64,000 nucleotides of DNA, from assembly GCA_005656395.1 (NCBI GenBank), contig SRSI01000048.1, positions 186,001 through 250,000 on the forward strand, written 5' to 3'. Shown here in pieces: positions 1 through 15,000 of the stretch. A model generated the notes under the pieces. That model had not been told where the DNA came from. It searched no databases and was given only the letters and a program-made list of their open reading frames with translations. A program made the translations under genes and the position numbers. Within the stretch, counting starts at the first letter, position 1. Each line of letters starts with the position of its first letter. Origin of the DNA: Strongyloides papillosus (taxonomy: Eukaryota; Nematoda; Chromadorea; Rhabditida; Strongyloididae).

Positions 1-3000
1 TATAATTTAACTGTCCATCATCAATTTGTTTATTATTGTGGCTCCAAACAACTGTTGGAGCTGGGGTTCCAGTAAATTGTACAGCAAATTTGGCATTTTG
101 GCCTTGTCGTGCATTGACTGGTTGAGGTGTACTAGTAAATGTTGGAGCAACACCAGCTTCTGGTTTACCTTCAACTTTAACATTACTTCCGATTTCATCA
201 ATAATCTTTCCACTATTTCTCGTTACAGCAGCAATTTTACCATATTTTGGTTTGAGGACTAAATTAGCAACTGTAGTTGCTTTACCAGCAGGATTGACAG
301 CTTCACATTTATACTCTGCAACATCATCTTGATGTACTGATAGTAATTTAAGCCAAGCCTCATTATCTGAATTTCCAATTTCATATGATCTTCCTGGTTT
401 AACTGGCTCATTATTTCTAAACCACCTAATAGTTGGTTCTGGAGAACCTGTAAAACTAGCTCTAAATTCAGCTGGTTTATTTTCAGCTGAAACTATTGGT
501 TGAATTTGAGTTGTAAATTTAGGAGCTTCCAATCTTGGTCCTGCTTCTTGTCCTTTACCTGTTTTAGTAAGAATACAATTAAGTCTAGATTTACATCTAG
601 CTTCGCCTGATACATTTTTAAGAACACATTCATATACACCACTGTCAACAGGAAGTACCTTATCCAATACTAATTTTGCTTCATCATTTTCGAAAGTTTG
701 CTTATATCTATCATCATTTGGTAATTGTTTTCCATCCTTGAACCATGTAATTGTTGGTGTTGGTTTTCCAGAAACTCCACAAGTAAATGTTGCTGTACTA
801 TTTTGTGGGACACGTACATCACTCATTTGTTTTAAGAAGTTAGGTGCTACACCACGTTCTACTGGTGCTGTAAGTGCTAAACTAGCTGAGCTTTCACATT
901 TACCAGCAACATTTGAAATACGACAGGCATACTCTCCAGCATGAGATTCTTTGAGTTTTCCTAATTCCAATGTTGATTTTTTACCTTCAGTACGAATTTG
1001 TCTTTCGAATGTTGGTTTTAATTCACGATTATTGTGAAGCCAGACAACTGTAATAGGTTGGTCACCTTCAAATTCACAGGTAAATTTGGCTGATTTTGCA
1101 ATTTCTGCTTGGACAGGTTTAAGTTGCTGTGTAAATGTTGGAGGTGATTTTTGAGATTGTGCCAATTTCGTTGGTTGAGGCTAAAATTAAAAAATAATAA
1201 TTATATGAAAAATAGAATATTATACAAATAAATAAAAGATACATACACGTGTCATTGAGAAACCAACAGTCTTTTCTCGACTTCTGGGACTATAAACAAA
1301 TTCAGTACGTTGGACAGAGGTTAAATCATAAGTTTCTGATTGAATAGAAAGGACATTAGGACTATCAACGAAAGTCTTTTGTTCACGATAAGCTTGATAG
1401 ACAAGTGTACTCTAAAACATGCAACAAACATATAACATAAATCAAAATACGTAACACATTTAAAAATAAATACAATTAAGATATATCCTTACCTTATTTG
1501 GAACAGTTACTTTCCCGAAAGCTTCTTTTTCTTTAACTTCAACTTGTTTCAAGTCTTTACTCTCAACAACAACATGTTCATTTTCTTTAACTAAGTTAGG
1601 TTGGTACTTTGTCTTTAATGGTACTTGATCTTTATGAGGTATTAATTTTTCTTTAACAATTGGAGCCTTTTGTTTTACTGAAGCTAATTTAGCTTTGGTA
1701 TCTTCTATAACAATTGGTGTATTTTCAGGTAACTCTGAAGCTCTCTTTGGTTTGGCAGTCTTCAATTTAACTTGATCTCTTGCTGGTACATCAACCTCAG
1801 GAGGAGGTGTTGGAACACGTTTGAATTTAGATTCAACATCCTTCTTTCCAAGAGCAGAATATCCATCAGCCCATTCTGGTTTGGGAGACTTGAATCTTTT
1901 ATCTTTACCCTCCTCATCAGAAGGTTTCTTAACATTCTTAAGATTAACCTTTGGTAACTCTTCTTGTTTGTGTTCAAATTTATTAAGTTGACCAGATTTA
2001 AGTTTAACTTCCTCAATTTTCATACCTTCAAATTGTGGTTTTTGAGATTCAACATATGAAAGTTTATCATAGAATTCTTCATTCTTTGTTTTAGTAAATT
2101 TAGAAATTAATTCATCAGATTCAAGTTGTTCAAATGGACATTTAGATTTTTCTACAACCAATAATTTCTTAGGATCAGCTTTAGGAGCTTTGTCAAATGC
2201 CTCTCCAAGTTTTCCAAGAGTTTCTTTTTGCCAAATTGCTCTTTGTTGTTCAATTTCTTCATTACTCTTTAATGTAGCAGTCTTCAATTTGTGTTGTCTG
2301 AAATCGTTGCGTTGGAATACATCTAAATTACATGATGCTAATACTTCACCGAGAGGATTCTTAGCAATAGCTACAACTTCACCAGCATCAGATATCTTTG
2401 TACTATTGATAACAAGGTAATGAACACCATCATAATTTAATTTGTAACGTAATCCATGAAGTGCTTGTTGTCCATTAACAAACCATGTAACTTTAGGTCT
2501 TGGATAACCAACAACAGCACATTCAAATCTTGCTGGTTCAAATTCTGTAACTTGAATTGTTCTTGGTTGAATAGTAAATTGTGGTGGTGAATTTTCTCTT
2601 GGTCCTTGTTGACCATCTTCGTTGAAGTATAATTTATCTTGATCTTTAGTAACATTTTTAACATTGAATCCTTGTGGTAGTTGTCTATCAGTTATGATAG
2701 CTCTCTTACCAGAACATGCTAAATGACCAGATATCATAGCTTGACCATGTTTATTTGTAGCAACACAGTGATACTCACCAGTATCATCTGGAAGAGCATA
2801 TAAAAGATCAAGTGCAGCATAACCACAATCTAATGTACTTCTTAATCTATTTCCTATTAATACAGGTTGTTTATTCTTATACCATTCAACTTTCATGTAA
2901 GGATCATTGATAGGTGCCAATTGACATTCAAATCTAGCAAAGTCACCCTCTTCACAACCAATATTATTAAGTTTTGTTCTAAATTCAGGGGCTTTTTGAG

Positions 3001-6000
3001 TTCCACTATCATAAGCATCCTCCTCTTTCAATTGTAGTGGAGCATCAGTATGTTGACGGAGATGTCTTTCAAGATTAGCAATAGAGAAGTTTGTTGCTTG
3101 TGGTGTGTATATAACATTTTCACTTCCAGTGACAGAAATTTTACTCTTAGTTGAAGCTTCTCCTTTGGAATTTGAAACTCTTAATTCATACTCACCGGTA
3201 TCATCAGGATATGCATAAAGAATATCTAATGTTACGAATCCAAATTCACTAACTATTTGATGTCTATTAGCATTAACCAATGGTTTACCATCTTTGAACC
3301 ATTCAATCTTCAGAGTTGGATCATTAATTGGTGTGATTCTAGCTTCGAAATGAATAGCTTCAGATTCATGAGCATCAATAGTAGGAACTAATGGTTGAAC
3401 GATTTGTGGTGCTTCAATATCAATTGGTGATTCAACATGTATCTTAGTTGTTGTTTCAGCTGATCCCTTTGAATTTGTAGCAACAATCTTGTATTCACCA
3501 CTATCAAGTGCAATAAGATGAGCAAACAATAAACTAACAACACCGAAGTCATTCATAAGGTGGATTCTATTAGAATAAGGAATATTATGTCCATTATGGA
3601 ACCATTCTATCTTCATTGTTGGATCTCCAACTGGCTCCAAAACACACATAAGTGTTGTAGCATCGGCTTCATTAAATGTTCCAAGATCAGCTGGTAAAGG
3701 TTCAGTAAATTTAGGTGGTCCAAAGTCTTTAACTGGTTCGTCTAACTCTGGTTTTGGTCTATGAATGTACTCTTCTAATTCATTAATCTTTTCTTGTCTT
3801 ACTCCTGGAGCAATTGAGTCTGTTACAACACCAGAATCGCCCTCAACATTGACTTCTGTAGAAACTTCAGCCTCACCATAACGATTTCTTGCTTTGCATG
3901 TCCATACACCATTATCTTGAGGTTCAGCTGGTGTAATATCAAGAGCAACATGACCGAAATCGTGGAGACACTTCATTCTAGCTGTATTTCTTATAGGAAC
4001 ACCATTATGGAACCATTCAACATACAAGTGTGGATCTGCTACAGGTACGAGATTTGATTCTAATTGTATTGAATCACCTTCTTTCAATGTACCTTGTGGA
4101 GCTGATAAAGGTGCTGTAAATTTAGGTGGACCATGTTCAACTTCAGGTTCCTCTATCTCAAGTCTCTTTCTGTTTTCTATTTCATCAATCTTTACTTGAG
4201 CACCAGCCATTCTTTCTGGTAATTGAGAATGTCTAATTATAGTTTCCTTTCCATCACATGTCAAAGTTGTGCTTGTAACAGCTTCTCCAGCTTTATTAAC
4301 AGCCCTACAAATGTATTCACCAGAATCTTCAGGATATACAGGATTAATTTCAAGAACAGCAAAACCGAAGTCACTGATTGTCTTTACTCTAGATCCGACC
4401 TTTAATGGTTTACCATTAAGATACCATTGAATTTGGAGTTTATTATCATCTTGAGGTTCATATCTACAATTAAAGTGAACTGAATCTCCTTGTGCACATG
4501 ATGTTGCTCCAGATAATGGTTCAACAAATATTGGTACTTTATCTTCTTTAACTTCTTCAATATCTTCTGGTTTCTTATTTCTTAAATCTTCTATTATTTG
4601 TACAGCCTTAGCTTTAGTTTCATCTTGAGGATTTAATATTAATCCAGATTTTGCTTCAATATCAAGCTTGACGCTTGTTGTAGCTTCTCCAGCATCATTG
4701 TATACACGTAAAGTGTACTCTCCAGAATCGTGTGCAAGAAGATAAAGGATATCAAGAACAGCAAAACCAAAATCGTTAATCATCTTATGTCTATTAGAAT
4801 GAGGAAGATGATGTCCATCTTTAAGCCATTCAACCTTCAATTTTGGATCTTCAATTGGAGTGTACTCAGCAACTAAGTGAGCACCATCTCCTTCTTGTAA
4901 TCCATCTTGAGGTTGAAGATTGCATATTATTTTAGGTGCATCGTATACCAAAACTGGTGCTTCTTCTCTTGGTAATTTAGGTGCCTCAATTTCTTCAATT
5001 CTAGCTAGTGAACTTGGTTGTAATGAATCTTTAAGAATACTTTCTTTACCAGTTACGTTTAATGAAGCGGATGTTCTAGCTTCACCAACACTATTTCTTG
5101 CAACACATACCCATTCACCAGAATCACGACCATCTGTGGAGTTGATATTTAAGATAACCCATCCGAAATCATTAATCATTTTACATCTACTGCTACTTGG
5201 GAATGGAGCTCCGTTAAGATACCATTCAATAACCAATTGTGGGTCATCAACAGGTTCTACAGTAGTTTCAAAGTGTGCTGGTTGACCTTCAACTAGGTCA
5301 GAAATAACTTTAAGTGGTGATGTAAATTTAGGTGGAACTTTTGGTGGTGGTGGCATTTCTTCCATTGGTGGTTTTGGTGCCTCAATTTCTTGAATTCTTT
5401 GCCATGAAGCTTCATGGTGTGTATCTAACAATAAGGCATCTTTTGGATGGCATTTAAGAGTGGCAGTTGTAACAGCTTCACCCTTTTTGTTAAATACCCG
5501 TAAACTGTAAACACCCTCATCTTCTGGGAAGGCGAATCCAATTTCAAGTTGACAGACACCGAAATCTTTCTGCATGTAATATTTGTTTCCATGTCTTAAT
5601 GGAACACCATTTCTAATCCATTCGATTTCTAGTGTTGGATCATTTGTTGGTGTGTAGTTAGCATAGAAGCTAACACCATCTCCTTCATCACATTCAATAT
5701 CTGCTAATTGTGTTGTGATAACAGGTGGATCATACTCTGGTGGAGGTGGTGATGGTGTTCTTTCTTTTGGTGCTTCAATTTCTTGAATTCTCTTCCAACT
5801 AGCCTCATGTGTTGTATTACCTAAAATAGTACCAGTTCCAAGAACCTTAACTGTACAACTACAAGCTGCTTCACCTTCAGTGTTCTTGATTTTCAAGGTA
5901 TATACACCAATGTGATCTGGATTAACTCCATTAATATCAAGACATGACCATCCTAATTCTTTCCTGACGAATAATAATTGTGAAGCTGGAATTGGTTTTC

Positions 6001-9000
6001 CATTCAATTCCCACTCAATTTGTAAGTCATTATCTCTTGCTGGTGTGAATGATGCTTCAAGTCTTATAGGTGTACCTTCAGGAATATCATCGAAATCTTG
6101 AAGAGGAGTAACAAAACGTGGTTTTTCCTTTTCTTCAATAATTTCAATTTCCTCTGGTATTATAGGTCTCTCTAATTCTTGGATTCTCTCCCAACTTATA
6201 GGATGTTGTGTATCTCTCATAATTGCTTCATATCCAGCAACTTTAACAGTAGAACTTGTAGTGGCAGAACCTTGTAAGTTTGTGGCAGTACATGTGTATA
6301 CACCAGAATCATGTGGTAATACATGTAAAATAGTTAATGTTACATATCCAAAATCATTTTCACTTCTGAATCTATTAGCATTGTGGAGTGGGATACCATT
6401 TAAGAACCATTCAATTTTCATGTTTGGATCGTTAACTGGCTCAACAACACCATGAAGTTGAATAATTTGTCCTTCTTCATCCTTCTCCAATTCAACATTT
6501 TCGAATGTTTTAACCCAAACTGGTTTTCCAAATTCTTGAGTTGGTGTTTCAAGGGATGGATTTTTATCAATAGCTTCTAATTGTTGAATCTTTAATAATG
6601 ACTCTGGATGAGAAGTGTTAAGGATAAGAACTTCATCACCAATAACTTCAAGTGAAGCATTTGTTACAGCATTTCCTTCATTATTTATAGCTTTACATGA
6701 ATATACACCTGCATCATGTGTGTAAACAGGGGATATTCTTAAGGTAACATATCCAAAATCGTTTGACATTGTATATCTGTTAGATTGATTCAATGGAGTA
6801 TCATTGAAGAACCATTGAATTTGAAGATTAGGATCATTGACAGGAATAACATTACACTCAAAGAATGCAGATTGACCTTCAGGTAATCCAGAAATACTTT
6901 TAAGTGGTTGAGTAAATGTTGGTTTCTGATAAACAACTGGAGCAGCTGGTTCTGGTGCAGCTTTAGGAGCTTCAATTTCTTGAATTCTTGCCCATGAATT
7001 CTCATTGAAAGGAACATCATGGATATTTGGTAATCTTTTCCCAATATCTAATCTTCCTTCTGTAGTATCTTGTCCCTCATCATTGATAACGATTGCTTTG
7101 TAATCACCAATATCTTGTGGGAAAACATAGTGAATATCCAAAGTGCATAATCCGAAGTCATTTCTCATGGATATTCTATTTGTGTATGACAATGGTCTTC
7201 CATTATGGTACCATTGTACTTTAAGTCTAGGATCAGAAATTGGTTGGTATGTTGCTTCTAAATGTGCTGGTTGTCCTTCAATTAAATCAGTAATTGAATT
7301 TAATTGAGTTGTAAATTTAGGTGGTCCATATGAGACATCCATACTGTCTTCTTCTTTTTCTTTTGGTGCTTCCAATTGTTGGATCTTTACCCAACTAGAT
7401 TCGTGTTCTGTTGATGTTATAATAGAATCTCTTGAAAGAATATTTAATTTAACTTTGGTTGATGCTTCACCATTGTCATTTTTAGCAACAACAGTGTACT
7501 CTCCAATATCAACTAATTTTGTGTGAAGAATATCTAAAGCAACGAAACCAAAGACATTAGCGTGAACAAATCTATTTGAATCTCCAAGTGGATGACCATC
7601 TTTAAACCATTGAATTGTTAATTTAGGATCATTGATAGGTGTAACTCTTGTTTCAAAATGAACAGGTTGGCCTTCATATCTTTCAACATCTTCCATATTT
7701 TGTATAAATTTAGGAGGTTCATAAACTACCTCTGGTTCTTCAGCTTGACCTGGTTTAGGTGCTTCAAGCTCTTTAATCTTCTCCCATGATTGTGGGTGTT
7801 GTGGATCTAATAGAATAAGGTTATTTGAACCAATATTTAGAATAATATCTGATCTTGCTTCACCTAAATGATTCTTTGCAATACATGTGTATGTTCCAGA
7901 ATCACTTGGGAAGGCATATAAGATATCAAGTGCAACGTATCCAAAATCATGTGTTGGTCTGAATCTATGTCCATTTGATAATGGAGCACCATTGAAATAC
8001 CATTCAACTTTCAATTTATTATCATTGATTGGTTCAATCAAACCATCAATGTGTATTGGTTCACCTTCATTGTAATCATTTCTAGCTGATGCAAGTTGAT
8101 TAATAAATCTTGGTGCAACAATAACTGGTTCCTCATATAATGGTTCATCTGGTCTTCTAGCTTCAATTTCTTGAATCTTAGTCCAAGATGTTTCATGTTG
8201 TGTATTCAAAAGTAAAGCATCTGTAGCTTGACATTGAACTACACATGATGTTTCAGCTTCACCCCAATCTGAAACTGCTTTACAAACATACTTTCCAGAA
8301 TCTTCACCATAAATTGTCATTATATCTAATGTAACCAAATCAATATTTCTTGCTGGTAAGAAACGATTTCCAGATGGTAGTGGATTTCCATCTCTTGTCC
8401 AGAAGACTTTTAATGTTGGATCATTAATTGGTTGGAGTCTACAGATTAATCTTGTTCTGTCACCTTCAATTAAATCATTAATATTTTCTAATTGTTGTGT
8501 AAATATTGGTGGATGGAAAGTCATATCAGGAGTTGGTTCTCTAACAGGTTTTCTGTTTTCAATTTCTTGAATCTTAACCCATGATTCTTGATGTTGGGTA
8601 TCAAGATAAATATTTCTCCTTCCAACACAATTAATCTCAAATTGAGTAGTTGCCTCTCCAACATCATTAACAGCACGACAGGTATAAACACCACTGTCTT
8701 CTGTTAATATATTCAAGAATTCTAATGCAACGTAACCAAAATCATGTATCATACGTATTCTGGAACTAAACTTCAATGGAGCTCCATTATGGTACCATTC
8801 TATCTTTAATTTTGGATCATTAATAGGTTGAACCATACAATCCATATGTACAGATTGATTTTCTTTTACAGGTTCAGTTGGACCTTGTAATTGTTGTGTA
8901 AATACAGGTGGTTCTGGGGTAACATCAATTTGTTCTGGTTTAGCTGGTTTCAAAGCCTCGATTTCTTGAATTCTTCTTAATGATTCTGGGTGAGCAGTAT

Positions 9001-12000
9001 CAAAGATTAACGATTCAAGACTTTCAACATTTATTTTTGTTGTTGATTCAGCTTTTCCAAGAGCATTCGATACAACAACTTTATATTCACCAGAATCTTC
9101 TGGTCTCATATAACCAATATCTAATGCAACATATCCGAAATCTTGTGTTAATCTTGTTCTATTTGAAGCACAAAGTGGATGTCCGTTATGGAACCATTCA
9201 ACTTTAAGTGTATTATCATTTATAGGTAAGCATTGTACTTCTAAATGTAATGTTTGTGATTCTTTAATATTATCAAATGATGGAGGTAATTGAACTGTAA
9301 TTTGTGGAGGTACCTTCTCTTCATCTTCTCTTTCTAAAGCTTCTGGTCTTGGAGCCTCTAATGCAGCTATTCTAGCTATTGATGTTGGATGGAAAGTATC
9401 AGTTAACATATGTTCACAACTATTACATTGAATATCAATACTACTTTTAGCTTCTCCAGCTGGATTACGAACAACTAATGTGTATGTTCCTGAATCTTCT
9501 GGGTAAATATATAAAATATTTAATGCAACAAATCCAAAATCATGAGAAATAACAAATCTATGACCATTCTTTAATGGTTTATCATTTAAATACCATTCAT
9601 AAATGATACTGTTATCATCTGCTGGTGTTATTTGAGCTTCTAAATATACATTATCACCTTCAGAGGCAATTAATGGTCCTCCATCTCCAGTGGATAAAGG
9701 TTTTACAAACTGTGGTACTTGTTTCTCAGGTTCTGGTGCATCTGGAAGTTCTGGTTTTGGAGCCTCAAGTTCAGCAATTCTTGCAACAGATGTTGGATGG
9801 TGAGTAGTTGATATAATAGCATTTTTTGCTGAATTAGGGAGATTAAATAATGAAAGGTTAGTGGGATTTTTTTCTTTTTTAGAATAATAATCAAATGATT
9901 TATTATTTTGATTTTTTATTGTATAATCTACTGGAGTCGGAGATATATTTTTGGAACTTAAAGAACTTTCAGAAGTGGGATATTCATAAAACTTAGTATT
10001 AGATGAAGAAAATCCACTATTTTTTGATTTAGTTACAAGAGTTTTCCTTAGTAATGTAGAACTTAATGGTATATCACTCATATTGATCAAGAAAAATATA
10101 ATTTAAATATAATATAGTGATTAGAAAGTTCAATGTAATGGAAAGAAGAAATAATATTGATGAATAAAAATTAAGAATTCAAAAATATGTATTTCGATTG
10201 GAAAGTTATTTAACAATAATAAAAATTACAATCCTCCTACACAACAAAATAATTTATACAACTTTGTTTGCACTATGGATAATAAAGTTCTATACAAATG
10301 ACTTCTAAAAATTGTGTATAGGTAAGCTGCCTTTTAAGTTTATTCTTTAATGTTATTTTCTAACAGTTACATTCCTACATAATTTATATTTGAATTTATG
10401 TAGAAAAGAGTAACACTAAATGATTAAACATAAAAGAATATTACTGGTATTCTCTCGTATAGTATACATTTCTAACTCAAAATTGAAACTTATTATTATT
10501 CTTATACATATTGATGGTAAAGATAATCTACTACACAAATATAGATGAACTAATGTAACTAAATTTAATTTTGTAAAATAATTAACTGTAAGTTTTTTTT
10601 TTCTTATCGATATAATATATTTTTTAATTGATATAATAAGAAATATTATTTTAGAAAACTTACGTTGAACAAAAAATTTGGTATTTGATCTTGCTTCACC
10701 ATTTTTATTAACTGCTAAGCATGTATACGTTCCACTATCATAACTGTATACGTGAAGAATATCAAGTGATACAAATCCAAAATCATGGAAAGTACGATAT
10801 CTATGTGCTGATGGTAATGGTTTATCATCTTTTAACCATATAATTTTCATTGAATTATCACCAACAGGTTCAATCTTGGCTTCCATATGAAGAGGTAATC
10901 CTTCCTCTATCTCACCAATATCAGCTGGTAATGGTTGTATGAAGACTGGTGCATCATTAATAACAATGTCTGCAATTTCTTCTTTACCATATTTATTAAG
11001 ATTTTCAATATATTCAATCTTTGGTAGTGATTCTTCATGCTGTGTATCTGTTTTAATTACAACATCAGGATGTACAGTGATAAAGAATTTCTTGGTACAT
11101 TCACCTTGTTGATTCTTTACTCTAACAACATACTCTCCGCTATCCTCTGAGATAAGTTCACTCATTGAAAGTCCAACGATACCTAATTCATTTGTCATTT
11201 TTATTCTATTTGCTGCAAGTAATGGGATACCATTGTGTGTCCATTCAACTCTTGAAGTTGGATCATTTAATGGTGATAATTTATAAAGAACAATTATGTT
11301 TTCATGTTCATTCTTCTCAATATTTTGACCATCATTAATTTCTCCCATTAATGTTGGTGGTGCTTCACATTCACCATCAGCAATTTCATATAATTGTCTC
11401 TCTTTAGGTGCTTCCAATTCTTTTATCTTTTCTAATCCCTCAGGATGTTGTGGTTCCAAATATAAGTTTCCTTGTTTTGTTACACTTAACTCAATAGATG
11501 ATTCAACAGATCCTAATTCATTGCTTGCTACACATTTATAAATACCAGAATCTTCAGGATATACATAAAGGATATCTAAAGCAATATAACCGAAATCAAA
11601 CATTGTCTTGTATCTGTGTGCTGCTGGAAGTGGTCTATCATTGAAAAACCAATCAACTTTCATTTTGACATCAGATGCTGGGACAATTCTTGCCTCAAAA
11701 TGAACAGGATCATTCTCATTAGCATCAACTTTTCCTTGTAATGGTCTAACAAATTTAGGTGCCTCTAATGATTGAATTTCTTCTGGTCTTTCAACAGGAA
11801 CAGGTCCAATATGTACTTGATAAGCATCAAGATATCCAATTTGTGCTAATGATTCTTGATGTTTAGAGTCTAATTGTAATGGTTCAATAGTATGTGTTTT
11901 TAATGTGGCTTGTGATTGAGCTTGTCCATGAACATTATGTAATACACATGTATATGTTCCAGCATCCTCTGGATATGTTGGATGAATAGTTAAAGATACA

Positions 12001-15000
12001 ACACCAAAATTAAAATTATATTGAATTCTATTGGCGTTTTGTAATGGTCTTCCATCTTTTAACCATACAATTCTTAGTGTATTGTCATTAATAGGTTCAT
12101 AACGACCCTCAAAATATGATCTTCCTAATTCATTTAAGCATTCACAGTCTTTTAATGGAACTGTGAATTTAGGTGCTTGAGATTTAATAGAATTAGAATA
12201 TGCCATTTCTCTAATATCTTCAACATCAAAAGTATTATCATACTCAAGAATTGGATTCTTTTGATGGACAATAATTGTACCAGTAGTCTCAGCTTCACCA
12301 AATTCATTTGTAGCTCTACAAGTATAAACTCCACTGTATTTTTCATCAACATTCTTAATAATTAAAATAGCAAAACCTCCTGAAAATGCCTGTGTAATGT
12401 TACTTCCTGGTGTAATTTTATTTCCATTAAAGTACCATTGTATATTCATACTTGGATCATTGAATGGTGTCAATTTAACTTCAAAATTAATATTTTGTCC
12501 GGCAAAAATTTCTTGTGAACGTAATTCAGAATGGAAATTAGGTTTATCACCTCCATATGAAACATTTGAAAGAGCTGGTGATACACTACCATATTGCATT
12601 CCTCCTCCAATAGTTAATGATTGATTATTAGAGATGACTGAAGAACTTCTAAATGGAGTAACATCTAATTTGAAAATTGTTTTAAACTCTCCTAATGGAT
12701 TGACAGCAATAACAGTATATTCACCTGAATCAGAGGGGAGAACAGAAGAAATTTCAAGTAAAGCATGTCCAAATTCATATATATTTGTTATTCTTGATGA
12801 AGCAGAGATCGGTTTACCATTATGTAACCAAGCAATTTTTAAATTTGGATCATCGGCTGGAGTAATTTTACAATCCATAATAACAGATTGACTTTCTTTT
12901 AAGTTAAAATTAGCGTTAGCAACTTCAATTTTTGGTGGTTCTTTAGATGTTATTGGACTTTCAGTTGCATTCTTTTGAACACCTCTTCCTGGAACTTTTC
13001 TAAGTTGAATTCTTTCTCTTTGTGCTTGATTACTTTCTAATTTAAATCTTGTTTGAACAACAATTCTACCTTTTAATGATGTTGATCCATAAGCATTAAT
13101 AGCGTCACATTGATACCATCCACCATCAGATAGTTTTGCCTTCTTAATCTCGAGAATGCTTTCTCCATCAGCATTAGATGTTATCTTAACATTATCATTT
13201 TCATTTAATGGTGCACCATCTCTAAACCATCTAAATTCAGTTACATTTCCAGTAGCTTTACAATACAATTTTAAAGAATCACCATCAGAGACAGTTATTG
13301 ATGAAAATTTATCAGTAAAATGTGGTGTATCATATCTTTTTGCCATTGGTGCTGAATTTGTAATAAATGGCGTTGGGGATGCCGCTTTATTTTTGGAGTT
13401 TTGAACATTTAATCCTGGAGCCATGTTGTTAATATTTGTATAATTATCATTTATCGGAATATTATTTATAGAATAATATGGTGAAATTGGTCTATTATAA
13501 TTGTTTTCAATATTTCTTGATAATATAGGTGAATTTCTTCTGAATGAATTATCAAAACAATATGATGGAGAGTGTGGTGAATAGAAATTATTAGATGAAT
13601 TTGATTGATTTGGGTGTTTTTGTATCAAATTTTTTGTTTCCTCTAAATATTGTGATGGTGAAAAATAAGCTTGATGTTTATTGGGTTGATAAAATGGGGT
13701 ACTTTTTATTGGTTGTTGATAAGCTTGATTTTCTATAGGTTTGTATCTAGGTGAATCATGAAATTGAACCTCTTGATTATGATTCCCAAAATAGTTTGAA
13801 TTATTACTATGTAATCCTTCAGTTGAATTATCAAATTGTCTTGCTGTTTGTAAAGGATAGTTTCCTCTCTTTACAGTAACAGGACTACGAGAAAAATAAA
13901 ACTGTTGGTCTTTTCTCTACAAAAATAAAAAAAATAATTAAACTTTAGTAAATAATATTAAAGATAATAAAAATTATTTAAACTATAAAATTTAACAAAA
14001 GATATATATATTTCTCAAAAATAACATTATCTTAGCATTAGTAATTTTTTTCTTATCTATATATATTCTAATACAAAGTTAAATAATAATGTTGAAATTT
14101 TATTTTTTGTTTTAGTAATTTATTATCACTTCTTTATATTCATTTTTGCTACCTTCAAAAGTTAGTTATATGTGGGTATCTAATTTAACTATGATAAATA
14201 TATCAATTGGTCTAGAGAATAATACAATCAACATGAATGCCAAGATATATATTACTACTACTATTCAGAATACCTATTAATAAAATTGAAACTTCCTACG
14301 CTTAAAGAAAAAGAATATTAAAGTAATGAACAATATCATTGTTGAAAATGATAAATCAATTAGTAGTTATATAGAGACAAACAATAAAATTTATTTCATA
14401 ATGGGATAAGTAACGATGAAAAATAATAAAAATTAATTACTTTCATTTAGAAATAAGTAATCTTACAAATATTTTAATTTTTATGAGCTTTTATTTATCG
14501 AAACTAATATATTTTTTAAAAATCTAATAGAATAATAAAAATTTGTAGAAAAAAAATCTACTAATTGGGAAAAAAAAACATACCTGGTATTCTTGATTAT
14601 CAAAAGTTTCCGATGAATAATTTGGTTGATGTTGTATACTATCACCGTTTTCAGGTTGATTGTATATTCCTCTATTATAACTTTCTACAGAATAAAAGTT
14701 TTTTTGTTGACGTTGTGCTTGTTCGTTTAGAATAGTAGGCGATGGAACGTTAAGTGGGTAAACTTCAATTCGTGCTGATGATTGAGCCTAAAATTAACAT
14801 TAAATAATTATTTATAAAAAAACAGAATAAATATAATTATTAGTTTTAAAATTATTTCCTTCATTAACAGTATTCTCGAGCTTTTTTCATACCTGTGATA
14901 AAAGATAAATAGGATATAATTTATTAAAATCTTAGCACCTTCATTTATTTTTCTATACCCTATCTCAATAATAAATTTATATTGCAACCTCTAACTTGTT

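Noticed and set aside
1460..13628. Many 60-120-codon frames on the plus strand opposite the kettin exons
   Set aside because: They are antisense shadows of the Ig repeats; residues recur with the repeat period and show no independent motifs or splice structure.
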